64,000 nucleotides of DNA. It comes from Herpetosiphon geysericola. Its GTDB lineage: Bacteria; Chloroflexota; Chloroflexia; Chloroflexales; Herpetosiphonaceae. Within the stretch, counting starts at the first letter, position 1; each line of letters begins with the position of its first letter. The DNA lies in the NCBI RefSeq assembly GCF_001306135.1, contig NZ_LGKP01000021.1:1-64000 (forward strand). Direction: 5' to 3'. This document shows, piece after piece, positions 8,016 through 19,360 of this stretch. The notes below the pieces were generated by a model. It was given only the letters and a program-made list of their open reading frames with translations, was not told the origin of the DNA and did not search any database. A program made the translations under genes and the position numbers.

Positions 8016-9596
8016 CTACGCTTGTGGCCCGGCGTTTACCACGGTTTCGCCAGCGCGTTCGGCATATTGCTCGAAGTTTTTACGGAAGCGAGCGGCCAAA
8101 TCATCGGCAACCCGATCGTATTCGCTGGCATCGGCCCAGGTTTGGCGTGGTTGCAACACGCTGTTATCAACGCCTTCGATTGCCACAGGCACATCGAGGT
8201 TGAAACGCTCATCGTGCCACATTTCCACATTATCGAGCTTGCCTTCCAATGCGGCATGCACCATCGTGCGGGTATCGCGCAAGCTCATGCGCTTGCCAAC
8301 CCCGAAGGCTCCGCCAGTCCAGCCAGTGTTGACCAAAAATACTCGCACTTTGTGTTCGCGCATTTTTTGGCCGAGCAAATCGGCGTAAACAGTTGGATGC
8401 AATGGCATAAACGGTGCGCCAAAGCAGGTACTAAACGTTGCTTGTGGCTCCGAGCCAACGCCCGTTTCGGTGCCTGCCAACTTGGCGGTATAGCCCGACA
8501 AGAAGTGGTACATCGCTTGTTCAGGGCTGAGCTTGGCGATTGGCGGCAAGACCCCAAAGGCATCAGCGGTCAAGAAGATGATTGTTTCTGGTTGGCCGCC
8601 CATACCTGTTTCGCTGACGTTGGGAATGTATTCCAAGGGATAGGCGGCGCGGGTGTTTTCGGTCAACGACGCATCATCATAATTGGGATCGCGGCTATCG
8701 CTGAGCACCACATTTTCGAGCACAGCCCCATAGCGAATTGCATCGAAAATTTCTGGCTCCGATTCGCGGCGCAAGCGAATACACTTGGCATAGCAGCCGC
8801 CTTCAAAGTTGAACACGCCGTTGGCGCTCCAACCATGCTCATCATCGCCAATCAAAATCCGTTCGGGGTCGGCTGAGAGGGTGGTTTTGCCCGTGCCCGA
8901 AAGCCCGAAGAACAAGGCCACATCGCCTTTGCTGCCAATATTGGCTGAGCAGTGCATTGGCATCACGTTTTGGCTTGGCAGCACCATGTTCAACACCGTA
9001 AAGATCGATTTCTTGATCTCGCCAGCGTATTCAGTGCCCACAATCAAAATCAATTTTTCATCGAGATTGATCATGGCGGCAACTTCTGAGCGCGAACCAT
9101 CGACCGCTGGATCAAGTTTCAAACTTGGCAAGTTGAGCACTGTCCATTGGGGTTGTTGATCGCTACTGATCGCATCGCGGAACAATTGCTTAGCGAACAA
9201 GTTATGCCAGGCATACTCGGTCACCACACGAATTGGCAACGCATAGGCCGGATCAGCGCCAGCGCTGGCATCTAAAACAAACATCTCACGTTCGGCCATG
9301 TGCGCCAACGCCTTGGCCTTGATCGTGGCATAGGTTTCGGGCTGCATAGCTTTATGGAATTTCGTCCAGTGCATTGACACGGCTGCAGGTGTTTCCACCA
9401 CAAACTTATCATCTGCAGAACGACCCGTGCGGGCGCCCGTGGTGGCAACGACAGCCCCAGTAGCCGATAAAACGGCTTCGCCCCGTTTGAGCGCAGCTTC
9501 CACCAATTGCGGCACCGTTAAGTTGCGATAGGCTTGCTTGACATGTAAATTAGCGCCTACAGTGTCGCCTTCACTTAATACGGCTCGTTCGGTCAT
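8016..9596 (-). CDS. pckA: Phosphoenolpyruvate carboxykinase (ATP)
   Basis: A 526-residue ATP-type PEP carboxykinase, converting oxaloacetate plus ATP to PEP, CO2 and ADP: the entry step of gluconeogenesis. The kinase-1a P-loop GLSGTGKTTLS and the following metal site GDDEHGW are intact, as is the substrate-binding RTGRSADDKFVV near the N-terminus. Length agrees with the family. The ATG at 9596 is preceded by AAAGGAG at 7 bases. Monocistronic; its 3' side runs straight into repeat sequence. Together with P5C dehydrogenase upstream it suggests growth on amino acids. Confidence 0.96.
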   Translation of the reverse strand: MTERAVLSEGDTVGANLHVKQAYRNLTVPQLVEAALKRGEAVLSATGAVVATTGARTGRSADDKFVVETPAAVSMHWTKFHKAMQPETYATIKAKALAHMAEREMFVLDASAGADPAYALPIRVVTEYAWHNLFAKQLFRDAISSDQQPQWTVLNLPSLKLDPAVDGSRSEVAAMINLDEKLILIVGTEYAGEIKKSIFTVLNMVLPSQNVMPMHCSANIGSKGDVALFFGLSGTGKTTLSADPERILIGDDEHGWSANGVFNFEGGCYAKCIRLRRESEPEIFDAIRYGAVLENVVLSDSRDPNYDDASLTENTRAAYPLEYIPNVSETGMGGQPETIIFLTADAFGVLPPIAKLSPEQAMYHFLSGYTAKLAGTETGVGSEPQATFSTCFGAPFMPLHPTVYADLLGQKMREHKVRVFLVNTGWTGGAFGVGKRMSLRDTRTMVHAALEGKLDNVEMWHDERFNLDVPVAIEGVDNSVLQPRQTWADASEYDRVADDLAARFRKNFEQYAERAGETVVNAGPQA

Positions 9597-9699
9597 GAGA
9601 TGGCTCCTTTAGTAAAGAGAAATAGATTAAACTGCCGTAGCGGCTACCACCAGCACAAGCGCGTTTAACCTGCGCTTGGTGAGCCAGCTAGCGTAGCAG

Positions 9700-10572
9700 C
9701 TACAACACCGATACATCGTTTATCGAAAGCCCAAAGCGACTGCCAAGAAACTCGGCAGCCCTGCGGCACATTACCATTCGCGAGAGAAATATCTCAAAAT
9801 AATCCATCACCGAGGCCATCTCGGTGTCGATCGTCAATTGCAGTGTAACACGCCGTTGCTCGCTATCAACCCGCAAGAACGATTTGGTCGCGGCGTAATT
9901 AACCCGATCATGAATATCAAAGGTCGTGGGATCGCTATTTTGCACCCGCGAACGATGGACATCAGATTTGTCGGCCAAAATCAGCGCCGCCGCCACCGTT
10001 GAAACCGCATGGCCGCGTTCTTCCTCGTGATTGCCAATCGCACCCATAATCGTGATGATCTCGTCGATTGGCATCGCGAGGCTGCTCAAAATATCTTTGG
10101 CCAGAATTGCCCCAGTTTGGCCGTGATCGTTGCGATTGATGCTATTGCCAATGTCGTGCAACAAGCCAGCAATTTCGGCCAGCTCAATCTCGCGCGCCGA
10201 AAAGTTAAGTCGCCGCAAGACATTCGCCCCAATGTGGCCAACCAAAGAAGCATGGCGACGACCATGCTCAGTATAGCCAATCAGCTTGAGCTGCTGGTTG
10301 GCAGCGTCAAGGTAGGCATAGGTATGGGGGTGATTGCGCACTTGGGTAATTGTCACACGGCGGGGGTCAGCCTTAGCTAATTCGCTGGCTGGAGCCTGGA
10401 CAGGTTCACTGGTTAATTCGGCGACCATTGCCTCGCGTTGGGCAACCGCAGCCTCAATTTTAGGAGCAACAACCTCACGCATACGATCCTTCGCGTCAAG
10501 CGAAAGCGCATCCGCTGTATGGGTTAGCTTCTCGACTTCATTGGCGAGCCGCGCATCATCGCGCATATCCAT
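9700..10572 (-). CDS. HD-domain phosphohydrolase-like protein
   Basis: A 290-residue protein with a charged, probably coiled N-terminus (1-70) and an HD domain (about 85-235). The metal ligands are recognisable: His107, the His139-Asp140 pair in GLLHDIGN, His150 and Asp201 in LADKSDVHRSR. HD proteins hydrolyse phosphoesters such as (p)ppGpp, dNTPs or cyclic nucleotides; nothing here fixes the substrate. The C-terminal 60 residues form a beta-rich extra domain. The start is supported by GAGG six bases upstream; an ATG two codons inside is an alternative. Confidence 0.75.
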   Translation of the reverse strand: MDMRDDARLANEVEKLTHTADALSLDAKDRMREVVAPKIEAAVAQREAMVAELTSEPVQAPASELAKADPRRVTITQVRNHPHTYAYLDAANQQLKLIGYTEHGRRHASLVGHIGANVLRRLNFSAREIELAEIAGLLHDIGNSINRNDHGQTGAILAKDILSSLAMPIDEIITIMGAIGNHEEERGHAVSTVAAALILADKSDVHRSRVQNSDPTTFDIHDRVNYAATKSFLRVDSEQRRVTLQLTIDTEMASVMDYFEIFLSRMVMCRRAAEFLGSRFGLSINDVSVL

Positions 10573-10705
10573 AGAAAACCTCGCTGAAGCAACAACCGTA
10601 GCCCAAAACTACTCAGTTCATTACTTCAATGAATGGGCCAGCATTCCTGCCAGCTTGCATAAATGTCAATTGCCAATGCGATCATTCAACGTTGAATAAT
10701 CATGA

Positions 10706-10890
10706 TTGGGGACTGGTTGATGGGGATCGGGGGCTGGGAGATTTGAGCAAGCCCAAAATTCACCGATCCAAAACCATAAAACAACTACTTGGTGGCTGAT
10801 CGTTGGAGATCAGGGTCTAGAAATCAATTTAGCAAATAGCTATGATTGAATCCCAAGCACTACCGATCCCCGACCCCCAACAACCGACCC
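10706..10890. repeat. Family B GGGG-rich repeat remnants between the HD gene and mreB
   Basis: The 318-base gap between the HD gene and mreB contains ATTGGGGACTGG...GGGGATCGGGGGCTGGG near 10706-10740 and an inverted C-rich counterpart near 10865-10888 (CCGATCCCCGACCCCC). These match other G-rich units at 14.9, 19.1, 19.2, 32.8, 36.7 and 55.7 kb. I see no gene or convincing terminator in the gap. Confidence 0.5.
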
Positions 10891-11892
10891 CTAATTTATA
10901 TCACTCCCCGACAAACTTTCGCGGAGAATTTCGAGATTTTCTAGGGCAAGACCTGTGCCGATGGCCACGCAGTTGGCGGGCTGGTCGGCAACATAACAGG
11001 GCACGCCGGTTACTTCGGTCAGCAATTCGTTGATCCGGCGGAGCATCGAGCCACCGCCAGTCATTACCATGCCTTTATCAATAATATCCGATGATAATTC
11101 TGGTGGCGTTTCGACCAAGACCGAGCGCACAGCGCTGATAATTGCTTCAAGCGGCTCTTGAATCGCATCGGTAATTTCGTTGGAATCGACCTCGATTGTG
11201 CGTGGCAAGCCAGCAACTTGGTCGCGGCCACGCACTTGCATGGTCAATGGTCGGTCGAGCGGCAAGGCTGAACCAATTTCAATTTTAATACTTTCAGCAG
11301 TCCGTTCGCCGATCATCATATTATATTTACGTTTGATATAGGCGGCGATGGCTTCATCGAACTTATTGCCACCAACCCGTACCGAATTGCTCACCACAAT
11401 ATCGTTGAGCGAAATTACGGCAACTTCAGTTGTACCACCACCAATATCAATAATCAAGTTGCCAGATGGTTGAGCCACCGGAATATTCGCGCCAATCGCA
11501 GCAGCAAGTGGCTCACGAATCAAATAGGCGCGGCGGGCGCCAGCTTTACGCGCGGCATCACGCACGGCCCGCATTTCAACGGTGGTTACCCCAGCCGGAA
11601 TACAGATCATCACATCGGGCTTGCCAAAGCCACGGGTTTTATCAATAAAGTGCTCCAACATCGCCTTGGTGGTTTCATAATCGGCGATAACCCCATTGAG
11701 CATTGGGCGAATAACCTCAACGCTTTCTGGTTCACGGCCAAGCATCGCGAGGGCATCAGTGCCAACTGCGCGAATCTTATTAGTTTTGCGCGAGAGCGCG
11801 ACCACCGACGGCTCGGACAAGGCAATTCCTTTGCCCTTGATGTAGACAAGCACATTGGCCGTGCCTAGGTCAATCCCAATTTTTCGTGCCAT
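10891..11892 (-). CDS. mreB: Rod-shape determining actin homologue MreB
   Basis: A 333-residue bacterial actin. Phosphate-1 motif [13 protein letters not shown] at the N-terminus, the central [13 protein letters not shown] phosphate-2 loop and the adenosine-binding [10 protein letters not shown] are all conserved. It polymerises at the inner membrane face and organises lateral wall synthesis, consistent with a filament of rod-shaped cells. It follows the ATP synthase operon on the same strand, but a hairpin in between may separate them. RodA and a RodZ-like gene lie 33-41 kb away in the same window. Confidence 0.95.
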   Translation of the reverse strand: MARKIGIDLGTANVLVYIKGKGIALSEPSVVALSRKTNKIRAVGTDALAMLGREPESVEVIRPMLNGVIADYETTKAMLEHFIDKTRGFGKPDVMICIPAGVTTVEMRAVRDAARKAGARRAYLIREPLAAAIGANIPVAQPSGNLIIDIGGGTTEVAVISLNDIVVSNSVRVGGNKFDEAIAAYIKRKYNMMIGERTAESIKIEIGSALPLDRPLTMQVRGRDQVAGLPRTIEVDSNEITDAIQEPLEAIISAVRSVLVETPPELSSDIIDKGMVMTGGGSMLRRINELLTEVTGVPCYVADQPANCVAIGTGLALENLEILRESLSGSDIN

Positions 11893-11913
11893 ACCTTAGT
11901 TATTCCAAACGAA

Positions 11914-11974
11914 GAAAGAACACCAAGCGATTACCACTGGTTTGCATGCCATGGGTGCTAGCTGATGTTCTTTC
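11914..11974 (-). terminator. Candidate terminator of the ATP synthase operon
   Basis: GAAAGAACA at 11914-11922 pairs perfectly with TGTTCTTTC at 11966-11974, with further AGC/GCT pairing inside. On the minus strand this hairpin begins 13 bases after atpC and runs into TTCGTTT. The U-tract is poor, so it may attenuate rather than end transcription into mreB. Confidence 0.45.
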
Positions 11975-11986
11975 GACTCATGCTTG

Positions 11987-12400
11987 CTATTGTTGACGGT
12001 TGCGGCGCAGCTTGGCAACTTGCAAACGAACCGTAGCGCGGCGCAGGGCAATTTCGGCCTGAGCAACATCGACAGCGCCTTGGCGATCGCGCACAGCTTG
12101 TTCAGCTTTGGCGCGTGCTTGTTCAGCCCGTGCTTCATCGATTTCATCAGCGCGTTCAGCGGTATCGGCCAAAATCGTTACCCGATTTGGCAAGACTTCC
12201 ATGAAGCCGCCGCTGATGGCGTAGGGCATGCTAACACCATTTTTTACATAGTGCAATTCGCCTGGTTGCAAGACAGTCAATAGTGGCTCGTGGCGAGGCA
12301 AAATCCCCACCCGACCTTCATACGAAGGAGCGCTAACCATATCGACTTCTTCGGAAAGAACCACGCGCTCAGCGGTGACGATTTCCAATTGGAGTGGCAT
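11987..12400 (-). CDS. atpC: ATP synthase epsilon subunit
   Basis: A 137-residue F1 epsilon subunit: N-terminal beta-sandwich (about 1-85, containing SYEGRVGILPRHEPLLT) and C-terminal two-helix domain rich in Ala, Arg and Glu. It links rotor gamma to the c-ring and can inhibit ATP hydrolysis through the helical arm. Last gene of atpBEFHAGDC. Confidence 0.95.
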   Translation of the reverse strand: MPLQLEIVTAERVVLSEEVDMVSAPSYEGRVGILPRHEPLLTVLQPGELHYVKNGVSMPYAISGGFMEVLPNRVTILADTAERADEIDEARAEQARAKAEQAVRDRQGAVDVAQAEIALRRATVRLQVAKLRRNRQQ

Positions 12401-12425
12401 ACATCCTCACAGCGATTATAGACAA

Positions 12426-12469
12426 TGCGCCGGAATGGGGCGGGTATAATGCCCGTTCCAGCCGGCGCA
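12426..12469 (-). other. Intercistronic hairpin between atpD and atpC
   Basis: TGCGCCGG (12426-12433) pairs with CCGGCGCA (12462-12469); inside, GGAA pairs with TTCC and CGGG with CCCG. No U-tract follows, so it is more likely a processing or stability element that adjusts epsilon versus beta output than a terminator. Confidence 0.55.
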
Positions 12470-12491
12470 GGGTCGCATAATCATTGATCGC

Positions 12492-13943
<1,452 letters not shown>

Positions 13944-13951
13944 CTAGCTGA

Positions 13952-14839
13952 TTATTGGTTGAGCGCTGTTGCACCAGCGGCGATTTCGCTAATCTCAGTG
14001 GTAATGGCTGCTTGCCGAGCCTTGTTGTAGGTCAGGGTCAAGTCGCGCACCAACTCTTTGGCATTGTCGTTGGCATTGCGCATGGCCATCATCCGGGCCG
14101 AATGTTCACTTGCAATTGATTCAAGGATGGCTTGGTAGAGCTGCACTTCAATAAAGCGTGGCAATAATTGGTCAAGCACATCTTCTTGGCTTGGTTCGTA
14201 TGAGTAATCGACCTTGGTTGCACCAGCGTTGCCTGGGGCTTCGACTGGCAAGAAACGGCGCAATTTTGGCCGTTGCACCAAGGTGTTTACGAACTCAGCA
14301 CAAAGCAAGTAGACTTCATCGTAGGCATAGTTGCCATTCGCATCGGGGCTATAGCCGTTGATCGCGGTTGTGGCAGCAGGCAATACATCCACCAGCGGTG
14401 GCGCATCGCCCAAACCAATAATTTCAGAATCGAGCTTTTGACCAGCCCGCAAGATGAAATCGCGACCTTTTTTGCCGACAGCGATGACTGAAACACTACG
14501 ACCTTGGCTTTTTTGATCTGTGATAAAGCGAGCCGCTGCACGCGTCAAGTTTGAATTAAGCGCACCGCACAGCCCACGGTCGGGCGTGATCAAAATCAAC
14601 GCAACACGAGTTACTGTGGGATGCGGCTGCAACAACGGGTGTTTCGAGCTGCCACCCATCGAACGCATTGTCAACTCGCCCATAACATCGTACAGGCGAT
14701 CGGCATACGGACGGGTTGCAAGCACGTTTCGTTGAGCGCGACGCATCTTCGAGGCCGACACTAGCTCCATCGCTTTGGTGATTTTGCCAGTGTTCTTGAC
14801 ACTCTTGATCCGCCGCCGAATTTCTCGTGCTGAAGCCAT
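13952..14839 (-). CDS. atpG: ATP synthase gamma subunit
   Basis: A 295-residue central-stalk subunit. The N-terminal [21 protein letters not shown] and the C-terminal helix ending [22 protein letters not shown] are the conserved coiled-coil halves that rotate inside alpha3beta3. Lies between atpA and atpD in the canonical order. Confidence 0.96.
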   Translation of the reverse strand: MASAREIRRRIKSVKNTGKITKAMELVSASKMRRAQRNVLATRPYADRLYDVMGELTMRSMGGSSKHPLLQPHPTVTRVALILITPDRGLCGALNSNLTRAAARFITDQKSQGRSVSVIAVGKKGRDFILRAGQKLDSEIIGLGDAPPLVDVLPAATTAINGYSPDANGNYAYDEVYLLCAEFVNTLVQRPKLRRFLPVEAPGNAGATKVDYSYEPSQEDVLDQLLPRFIEVQLYQAILESIASEHSARMMAMRNANDNAKELVRDLTLTYNKARQAAITTEISEIAAGATALNQ

Positions 14840-14881
14840 AAAATCCTCGTAAAGAAAGAGATTGAGGCAAGGGCGGGATCA

Positions 14882-14921
14882 AGGTTTAACTGACCCCTGA
14901 CCCCCAGCCCCTAACCCCTAT
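14882..14921. repeat. Family B repeat inside the atp operon (atpA-atpG gap)
   Basis: The atpA-atpG gap (14840-14921) ends with a C-rich unit, CTGACCCCTGACCCCC then AGCCCCTAACCCC, the complement of the G-rich family B units seen elsewhere. It is notable that the element has settled within a highly expressed essential operon. Confidence 0.6.
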
Positions 14922-16475
14922 CTATTTATAACTCGCCGTTTGCTTGAATTCGGTCACGGCTTTGCGTAAGTTGGCGATGGTTGCTTCGCTCAAGACTTTT
15001 TCGCTGGCGATGCTGCGGCCAACCTCAGCATAGCTGCTGTGGATAAACTGCCAGAAATCGCGCTTGAAGTCGTTGATCCGAGCAACTGGAACATCGTCCA
15101 AGAAGCCGTTCCCAGCAACCCACAGAATAATCACTTGGTCTTCCAAAGCGATTGGTTGGTATTGTGGTTGCTTGAGCAATTCCGAAAGGCGTTGCCCGCG
15201 TTCGATTTGGGCTTTGGTGCCTGCATCCAAGTCGGAGGCAAACATAGCAAAGGCTGCCAATTCGCGGAACTGGGCCAATTCGAGCTTCATCTTACCAGCA
15301 ACGGTCTTCATGGCTTTGGTTTGGGCCGATGAACCGACGCGGCTCACCGAAATACCCACGTTCAAAGCTGGACGTTGGCCAGCATAGAACAAGTCCGATT
15401 CCAAGAAGATTTGACCGTCGGTGATCGAAATCACGTTGGTAGGAATGTAGGCCGAAACGTCGTTGGCTTGGGTTTCGATGATTGGCAAGGCCGTAATCGA
15501 ACCGCCGCCATTGGCATCGCTCAAACGAGCAGCCCGTTCCAACAAGCGTGAGTGCAAGTAGAACACGTCGCCAGGGTAGGCTTCGCGGCCTGGAGGGCGG
15601 CGCAGCAACAACGACACTTGGCGATAAGCCACAGCGTGCTTCGACAAATCGTCATAGATGATCAAGGCATCTTTGACGATGTTGCCATCGACCGTCACGC
15701 CGCCTTCCATCACTTCTTCAGCGATGGCACAGCCTGAGTAAGGGGCGATGTATTGCAATGCTGCTGATTCTGAGGCTGAAGCATTGACCACGATGGTGTA
15801 ATCCATCGCGCCATTTTGCTCAAGCGTGGTGATGGTTTGAGCCACTTTCGAGCGCTTTTGGCCGATAGCTACATACACACACACCATGCCCTGACCGCGT
15901 TGGTTGATGATCGTATCGATCGCGATCGCAGTCTTACCAGTTTGGCGGTCACCGATGATCAACTCGCGTTGACCACGCCCGATTGGAATCAAGGCGTCGA
16001 TCGCCAAAATCCCAGTTTGCACTGGTTGGCTAACCGATTTACGCTCGATCACCCCGGGGGCGATCCGTTCGACTTCGCGGGTTTTGGTTGCGCTGATTGG
16101 GCCTTTGCCATCGAGTGGGCGGCCCAGTGGGTCAACGACGCGGCCAAGCAACTCTTGACCAACTGGCACAGAAATAATCTTGCCAGTTGAGCGTACCAAG
16201 TCGCCTTCTTCAATTTCGAGATAATCGCCCAAAATAACGGCAGCGACGTTATCTTTTTCCAAGTTCAGCGCGATGCCCATGACGGTTTCGCCTGACTTCG
16301 TTTGCTTGAATTCAAGCAACTCCGAAGCCATAACATCACGCAGACCTGAGATCCGCGCTACGCCGTCACCAACGCTAGCAACCGTACCAACGTTGACCGC
16401 AGTTGGGTCAGCGCTGATTGGTTGCTGAACGCTGGCTTTAAGACGACTAAGAATATCTTCTGTTGTTACAGCCAT
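14922..16475 (-). CDS. atpA: ATP synthase alpha subunit
   Basis: A 517-residue non-catalytic F1 subunit with the P-loop GDRQTGKT, an alpha-type start ([10 protein letters not shown]) and the conserved [19 protein letters not shown] segment. Forms the hexamer with beta and carries the arginine finger region near [10 protein letters not shown]. Confidence 0.97.
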   Translation of the reverse strand: MAVTTEDILSRLKASVQQPISADPTAVNVGTVASVGDGVARISGLRDVMASELLEFKQTKSGETVMGIALNLEKDNVAAVILGDYLEIEEGDLVRSTGKIISVPVGQELLGRVVDPLGRPLDGKGPISATKTREVERIAPGVIERKSVSQPVQTGILAIDALIPIGRGQRELIIGDRQTGKTAIAIDTIINQRGQGMVCVYVAIGQKRSKVAQTITTLEQNGAMDYTIVVNASASESAALQYIAPYSGCAIAEEVMEGGVTVDGNIVKDALIIYDDLSKHAVAYRQVSLLLRRPPGREAYPGDVFYLHSRLLERAARLSDANGGGSITALPIIETQANDVSAYIPTNVISITDGQIFLESDLFYAGQRPALNVGISVSRVGSSAQTKAMKTVAGKMKLELAQFRELAAFAMFASDLDAGTKAQIERGQRLSELLKQPQYQPIALEDQVIILWVAGNGFLDDVPVARINDFKRDFWQFIHSSYAEVGRSIASEKVLSEATIANLRKAVTEFKQTASYK

Positions 16476-16534
16476 TGTTTGCCTCTATGATCGAAGTATG
16501 AAGGATGAAGCTGGTGCTTCAGCACTTCTCACAG

Positions 16535-16891
16535 TTAACCGGCCATCATATTGCGTTGGACTGCGTTGAGGCGTTGGCGGAGAGTTGAATCAAGCACCTT
16601 ATCGCCAACACGCACCAACAAGCCGCCCAGAATTTCTGGATCGACTTTGTAGGTGATGTCGAGCAATGCGCCATAACGCGCCTTGAGATCGTTGGCGATC
16701 TTGGTGCGTTGTTCAGCGCTCAGTTCTACGGCACTTGTAACTTCAGCCGCGGTTGGGCCGCCCGAACGCGCCAACTGCACCAACTCATCCAGCACGCTTG
16801 GCAAGAGATCTTCTTGGCCTTCGGCTTTGAGCGCTGCAACGAGTGAATCATAGACAGCGCGGGCGTAGCTTGCGGGTTCGCGGCTGCTCAT
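16535..16891 (-). CDS. atpH: ATP synthase delta subunit, short form lacking the N-terminal domain
   Basis: A 118-residue protein in the atpH position between atpF and atpA, with its start overlapping the atpF stop by one base (TAATG). Only part of the usual roughly 180-residue delta subunit is represented. The C-terminal segment with TAAEVTSAVELSAEQRTKI and the typical VDPEILGGLLVRVGDKVLD is clear, but most of the six-helix N-terminal domain that binds the alpha N-termini is absent. No missing part is encoded upstream because atpF abuts. The family call is firm from context and the GGLLVRVGDKVLD motif. Confidence 0.88.
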   Translation of the reverse strand: MSSREPASYARAVYDSLVAALKAEGQEDLLPSVLDELVQLARSGGPTAAEVTSAVELSAEQRTKIANDLKARYGALLDITYKVDPEILGGLLVRVGDKVLDSTLRQRLNAVQRNMMAG

Positions 16892-17385
16892 TAATTCAGC
16901 CTCCCAAGTTGGTCAATTGATTTATTGATCAACTCGTCGTGACCTTTAGTTTGCAGTTCGCGACCAAGCACATTGCTGGCGGTTTCGGTAACCAAAGAAG
17001 CCAATTGGCCTTGCAAGCCACGCAACATTTGTTGGCGATCTTGTTCGGCTTTATTACGAGCTTCTTCTTCAATTTTGGCAGCATTATTGCGAGCAACAAC
17101 CAACAATTCGGCTTCTTGCGCCCGAGCGCGTTCTTGCGCTTGGCTGATGATGGTTTGACCTTCACGGCGAGCTTCTTGCAGCTTCGCATCGTAGTCTGCA
17201 TCAACCCGAGCCAATTGTTGCTTCACTTTTTCAGCGTTATCCAAGCTCTCGCGAATGCGTTCTGAGCGAGCTTGCAGGGCATTCAAAATTGGTTTGTAGA
17301 GAAACATATTCAACAAAATCGCCAACAATGAGAAGTTGACAATTTGTGAGAGTAGCAGTGGGAGATCGACCCCAAGCTTATCCAT
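16891..17385 (-). CDS. atpF: ATP synthase b subunit
   Basis: A 164-residue peripheral stalk protein: one N-terminal membrane helix (about residues 8-28) followed by a long Ala/Glu/Arg/Gln-rich coiled coil. Dimerises and ties F1 to the a subunit. Overlaps atpH by one base. Confidence 0.95.
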   Translation of the reverse strand: MDKLGVDLPLLLSQIVNFSLLAILLNMFLYKPILNALQARSERIRESLDNAEKVKQQLARVDADYDAKLQEARREGQTIISQAQERARAQEAELLVVARNNAAKIEEEARNKAEQDRQQMLRGLQGQLASLVTETASNVLGRELQTKGHDELINKSIDQLGRLN

Positions 17386-17478
17386 TACATCCCCCTTAGC
17401 AAGAGCGCCACGCCAACTAGGTGCATGGCGCTTGCAGGAATAGTGTCATTGAATCGTCGTTCGTCAGCGGCTTGGCTC

Positions 17479-17712
17479 TTAGATAACTTCGAAACCAATC
17501 AACAACGAAATAACCAGACCGAAGATCGCGAGACCTTCTGTCAAAGCGATACCGACGAACATATTGGTGCGGATTGTGCCTTCGGTTTCAGGATTGCGAG
17601 CAATTGACTGCAATGCGCCCGATACCAACATCCCAATACCAATACCAGGGCCGAGGGTCGATAAAGCAATAGCCAAGGCCGCTGCAATAAGGCGTACACC
17701 TTGATCGGTCAT
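17479..17712 (-). CDS. atpE: ATP synthase c subunit
   Basis: A 77-residue double-helix hairpin proteolipid. The glycine-rich first helix (GPGIGIGMLVSGAL), the polar loop ARNPE and the ion-carrying Glu59 in ALTEGLAIFG are all present. Multiple copies form the rotor ring in the membrane. Confidence 0.96.
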   Translation of the reverse strand: MTDQGVRLIAAALAIALSTLGPGIGIGMLVSGALQSIARNPETEGTIRTNMFVGIALTEGLAIFGLVISLLIGFEVI

Positions 17713-17797
17713 GAGCTGAATCCTCCAAAACTGAGTGTCAATAAGTAGTCAAAAGAAAAGTGTATGATCAAACCGTTAGTTTGCGTCGATCAAGCGC

Positions 17798-18778
17798 TTA
17801 GTGCGCGTGTTCTTCGTGGCCATGATCGCCATGCGATTCAGCAGCCATATCGATAAATGCCATCGTCAACATCGCGAACACGAAGGCTTGAATCAAGCCA
17901 ACGAAGAGTTCGAGGCCGTAGAATGGCAGAGATAGCAAGGTTGGGAACAGGAATGCCATTACCAAGAGCACAACTTCACCGGCAAAGATGTTGCCGAAAA
18001 GCCGGAAGGCAAACGAGACAATCCGCGCAAATTCCGAAATCAATTCGATGATCCCAACCGCAGTTTGAATTGGGCCACCTTTGATGTTGAAGAACTTGCC
18101 TAAGTAGCCAAAGCCCAATGAGCGGAAGCCCCAGAATTCAGTCACCGCGAACGAGATCAAGGCCAAAGCCAAGGTCATGTTCAAGTCGGCGCTACCTGGG
18201 CGCAAGAATGGGTGGAAGGCCGTGCCGCTTGGGCAGTTGTTGGTATAGTTGCCACCTTCAGCTGCAGCAGCCAAAACTGGTGCAGCAACATCAGTGCTGA
18301 TGCCAGCGGTTGCAACGTAGTTTGGGGCGGCGGCATGCTCGGCGCTGTGGCTATAGCACAACCCAATTGAGCCAACGCCTGGCACCAAACCAAACCAGTT
18401 TGATGGCAGAACCAAAAAGAAGATCGTAGCAACGACCACAAAGAAACGCCCTGCAAACTTGGGGCTAACCCCTTGCATGGTGTTGTAGAACATTTCAACC
18501 GCATATTCCAAAGCGTTCTGGAGACCACGTGGGTGCTTCAAGGCTTCGGTGTTGCCACTGCGCAATTTGCTGGTGCCAATCACCGAAAGAACGATCAAGA
18601 GTGCCATCACAATCCATGTCAGCACCAGCGAGTTCGTGATCGTATAACCACCAATGTGGAACAATTCTTCGGCTCGTACCGAAACCAGCGGCGTACCAAC
18701 AGGCAGGAATATGCGCAAAGCAATCCCGATCACTGCGGTAAGTGCGACCGCTATAATTACCTTTTGTTTTGTGGACAA
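17798..18778 (-). CDS. atpB: ATP synthase a subunit (TTG start)
   Basis: A 326-residue polytopic subunit forming the ion half-channels against the c-ring. The essential Arg lies in the conserved FAFRLFGNIFAGE segment. The frame extends to an ATG at 18859, but CGGAGGG sits 7 bases before a TTG at 18778, which gives a normal N-terminus (STKQKVIIAVALTAV); the ATG form would add 27 untypical residues. The C-terminus is a His-rich tail (HGDHGHEEHAH). No atpI precedes it. The operon is driven from a near-consensus promoter about 110 bases upstream. Confidence 0.93.
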   Translation of the reverse strand: MSTKQKVIIAVALTAVIGIALRIFLPVGTPLVSVRAEELFHIGGYTITNSLVLTWIVMALLIVLSVIGTSKLRSGNTEALKHPRGLQNALEYAVEMFYNTMQGVSPKFAGRFFVVVATIFFLVLPSNWFGLVPGVGSIGLCYSHSAEHAAAPNYVATAGISTDVAAPVLAAAAEGGNYTNNCPSGTAFHPFLRPGSADLNMTLALALISFAVTEFWGFRSLGFGYLGKFFNIKGGPIQTAVGIIELISEFARIVSFAFRLFGNIFAGEVVLLVMAFLFPTLLSLPFYGLELFVGLIQAFVFAMLTMAFIDMAAESHGDHGHEEHAH

Positions 18779-18895
18779 GGCGATCCCTCCGCGTTTATAG
18801 GCCCATCGTAAAGCGGTACACTGCTGGCTCTGCACAACGCTGGGCAATACAACTTTCACGACTGTTGGGATTTTGTGCTTTTTTGCACATTCTCA

Positions 18896-18924
18896 AGTAT
18901 AAAGGATGGCTATGCTCTTGTCAA
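18896..18924 (-). promoter_or_regulatory. Sigma-70-type promoter of the atp operon
   Basis: On the minus strand, TTGACA (18924-18919) and TATACT (18901-18896) are separated by exactly 17 bases. Transcription would start near 18889, giving a roughly 110-base leader before the atpB TTG. Confidence 0.8.
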
Positions 18925-19075
18925 ACTTGTTAACATTAGTCAAGAATAGGCTCAATCCCTTTGTAACGGGCAGAAATCGCCATAGCACGCATGAGCCTAG
19001 CCACATTTTTATCCCCAACGTCAACCATTTTGCTACTTTTGTGGCAATTGTCACAAAAGTGCCGCAACAATCTGC

Positions 19076-19318
19076 TAGGGGTTGGGGATTAGGGATTAGG
19101 GATCGGGTGCTGGGGGTCGGAACCGCGAAGAGCGCAATGTTTTGATCCACGAAGCGCACGAAGGGGAGAAGGATCTTGGCTTTTGGCTAGCGGAAAATCA
19201 TCGGGGTTGGCAACAGAGGGTGGTGAGCGAGGGGTCAGTAGTCAGGGATCGGGTTGGGGTCGGGTAAACGGAAACCACGAAGAGCGCGAAGGTTTGATCC
19301 ACGAAGAGTGCGAAGTTT
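19076..19318. repeat. Mixed family A and family B repeats upstream of the amylase gene
   Basis: In the roughly 1.06 kb gap between atpB and the amylase gene, G-rich family B units lie at 19076-19120 and 19222-19265, and CACGAAG-type family A units at 19125-19165 and 19275-19318. No gene is supported in the gap; the short ORFs on the minus strand only translate repeats. Confidence 0.7.
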
Positions 19319-19360
19319 GGGGGTAAAAGATGCACAGCAACACTCCAATGCATGAATATT

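Noticed and set aside
8022-8876. 284-codon ORF on the plus strand opposite pckA
   Set aside because: Antisense shadow of a fully conserved gene; product has no family features.
18779-18859. ATG-initiated longer form of the ATP synthase a subunit
   Set aside because: GGAGGG is positioned for the internal TTG, and the added 27 residues (with RRW/Cys) do not fit subunit a.
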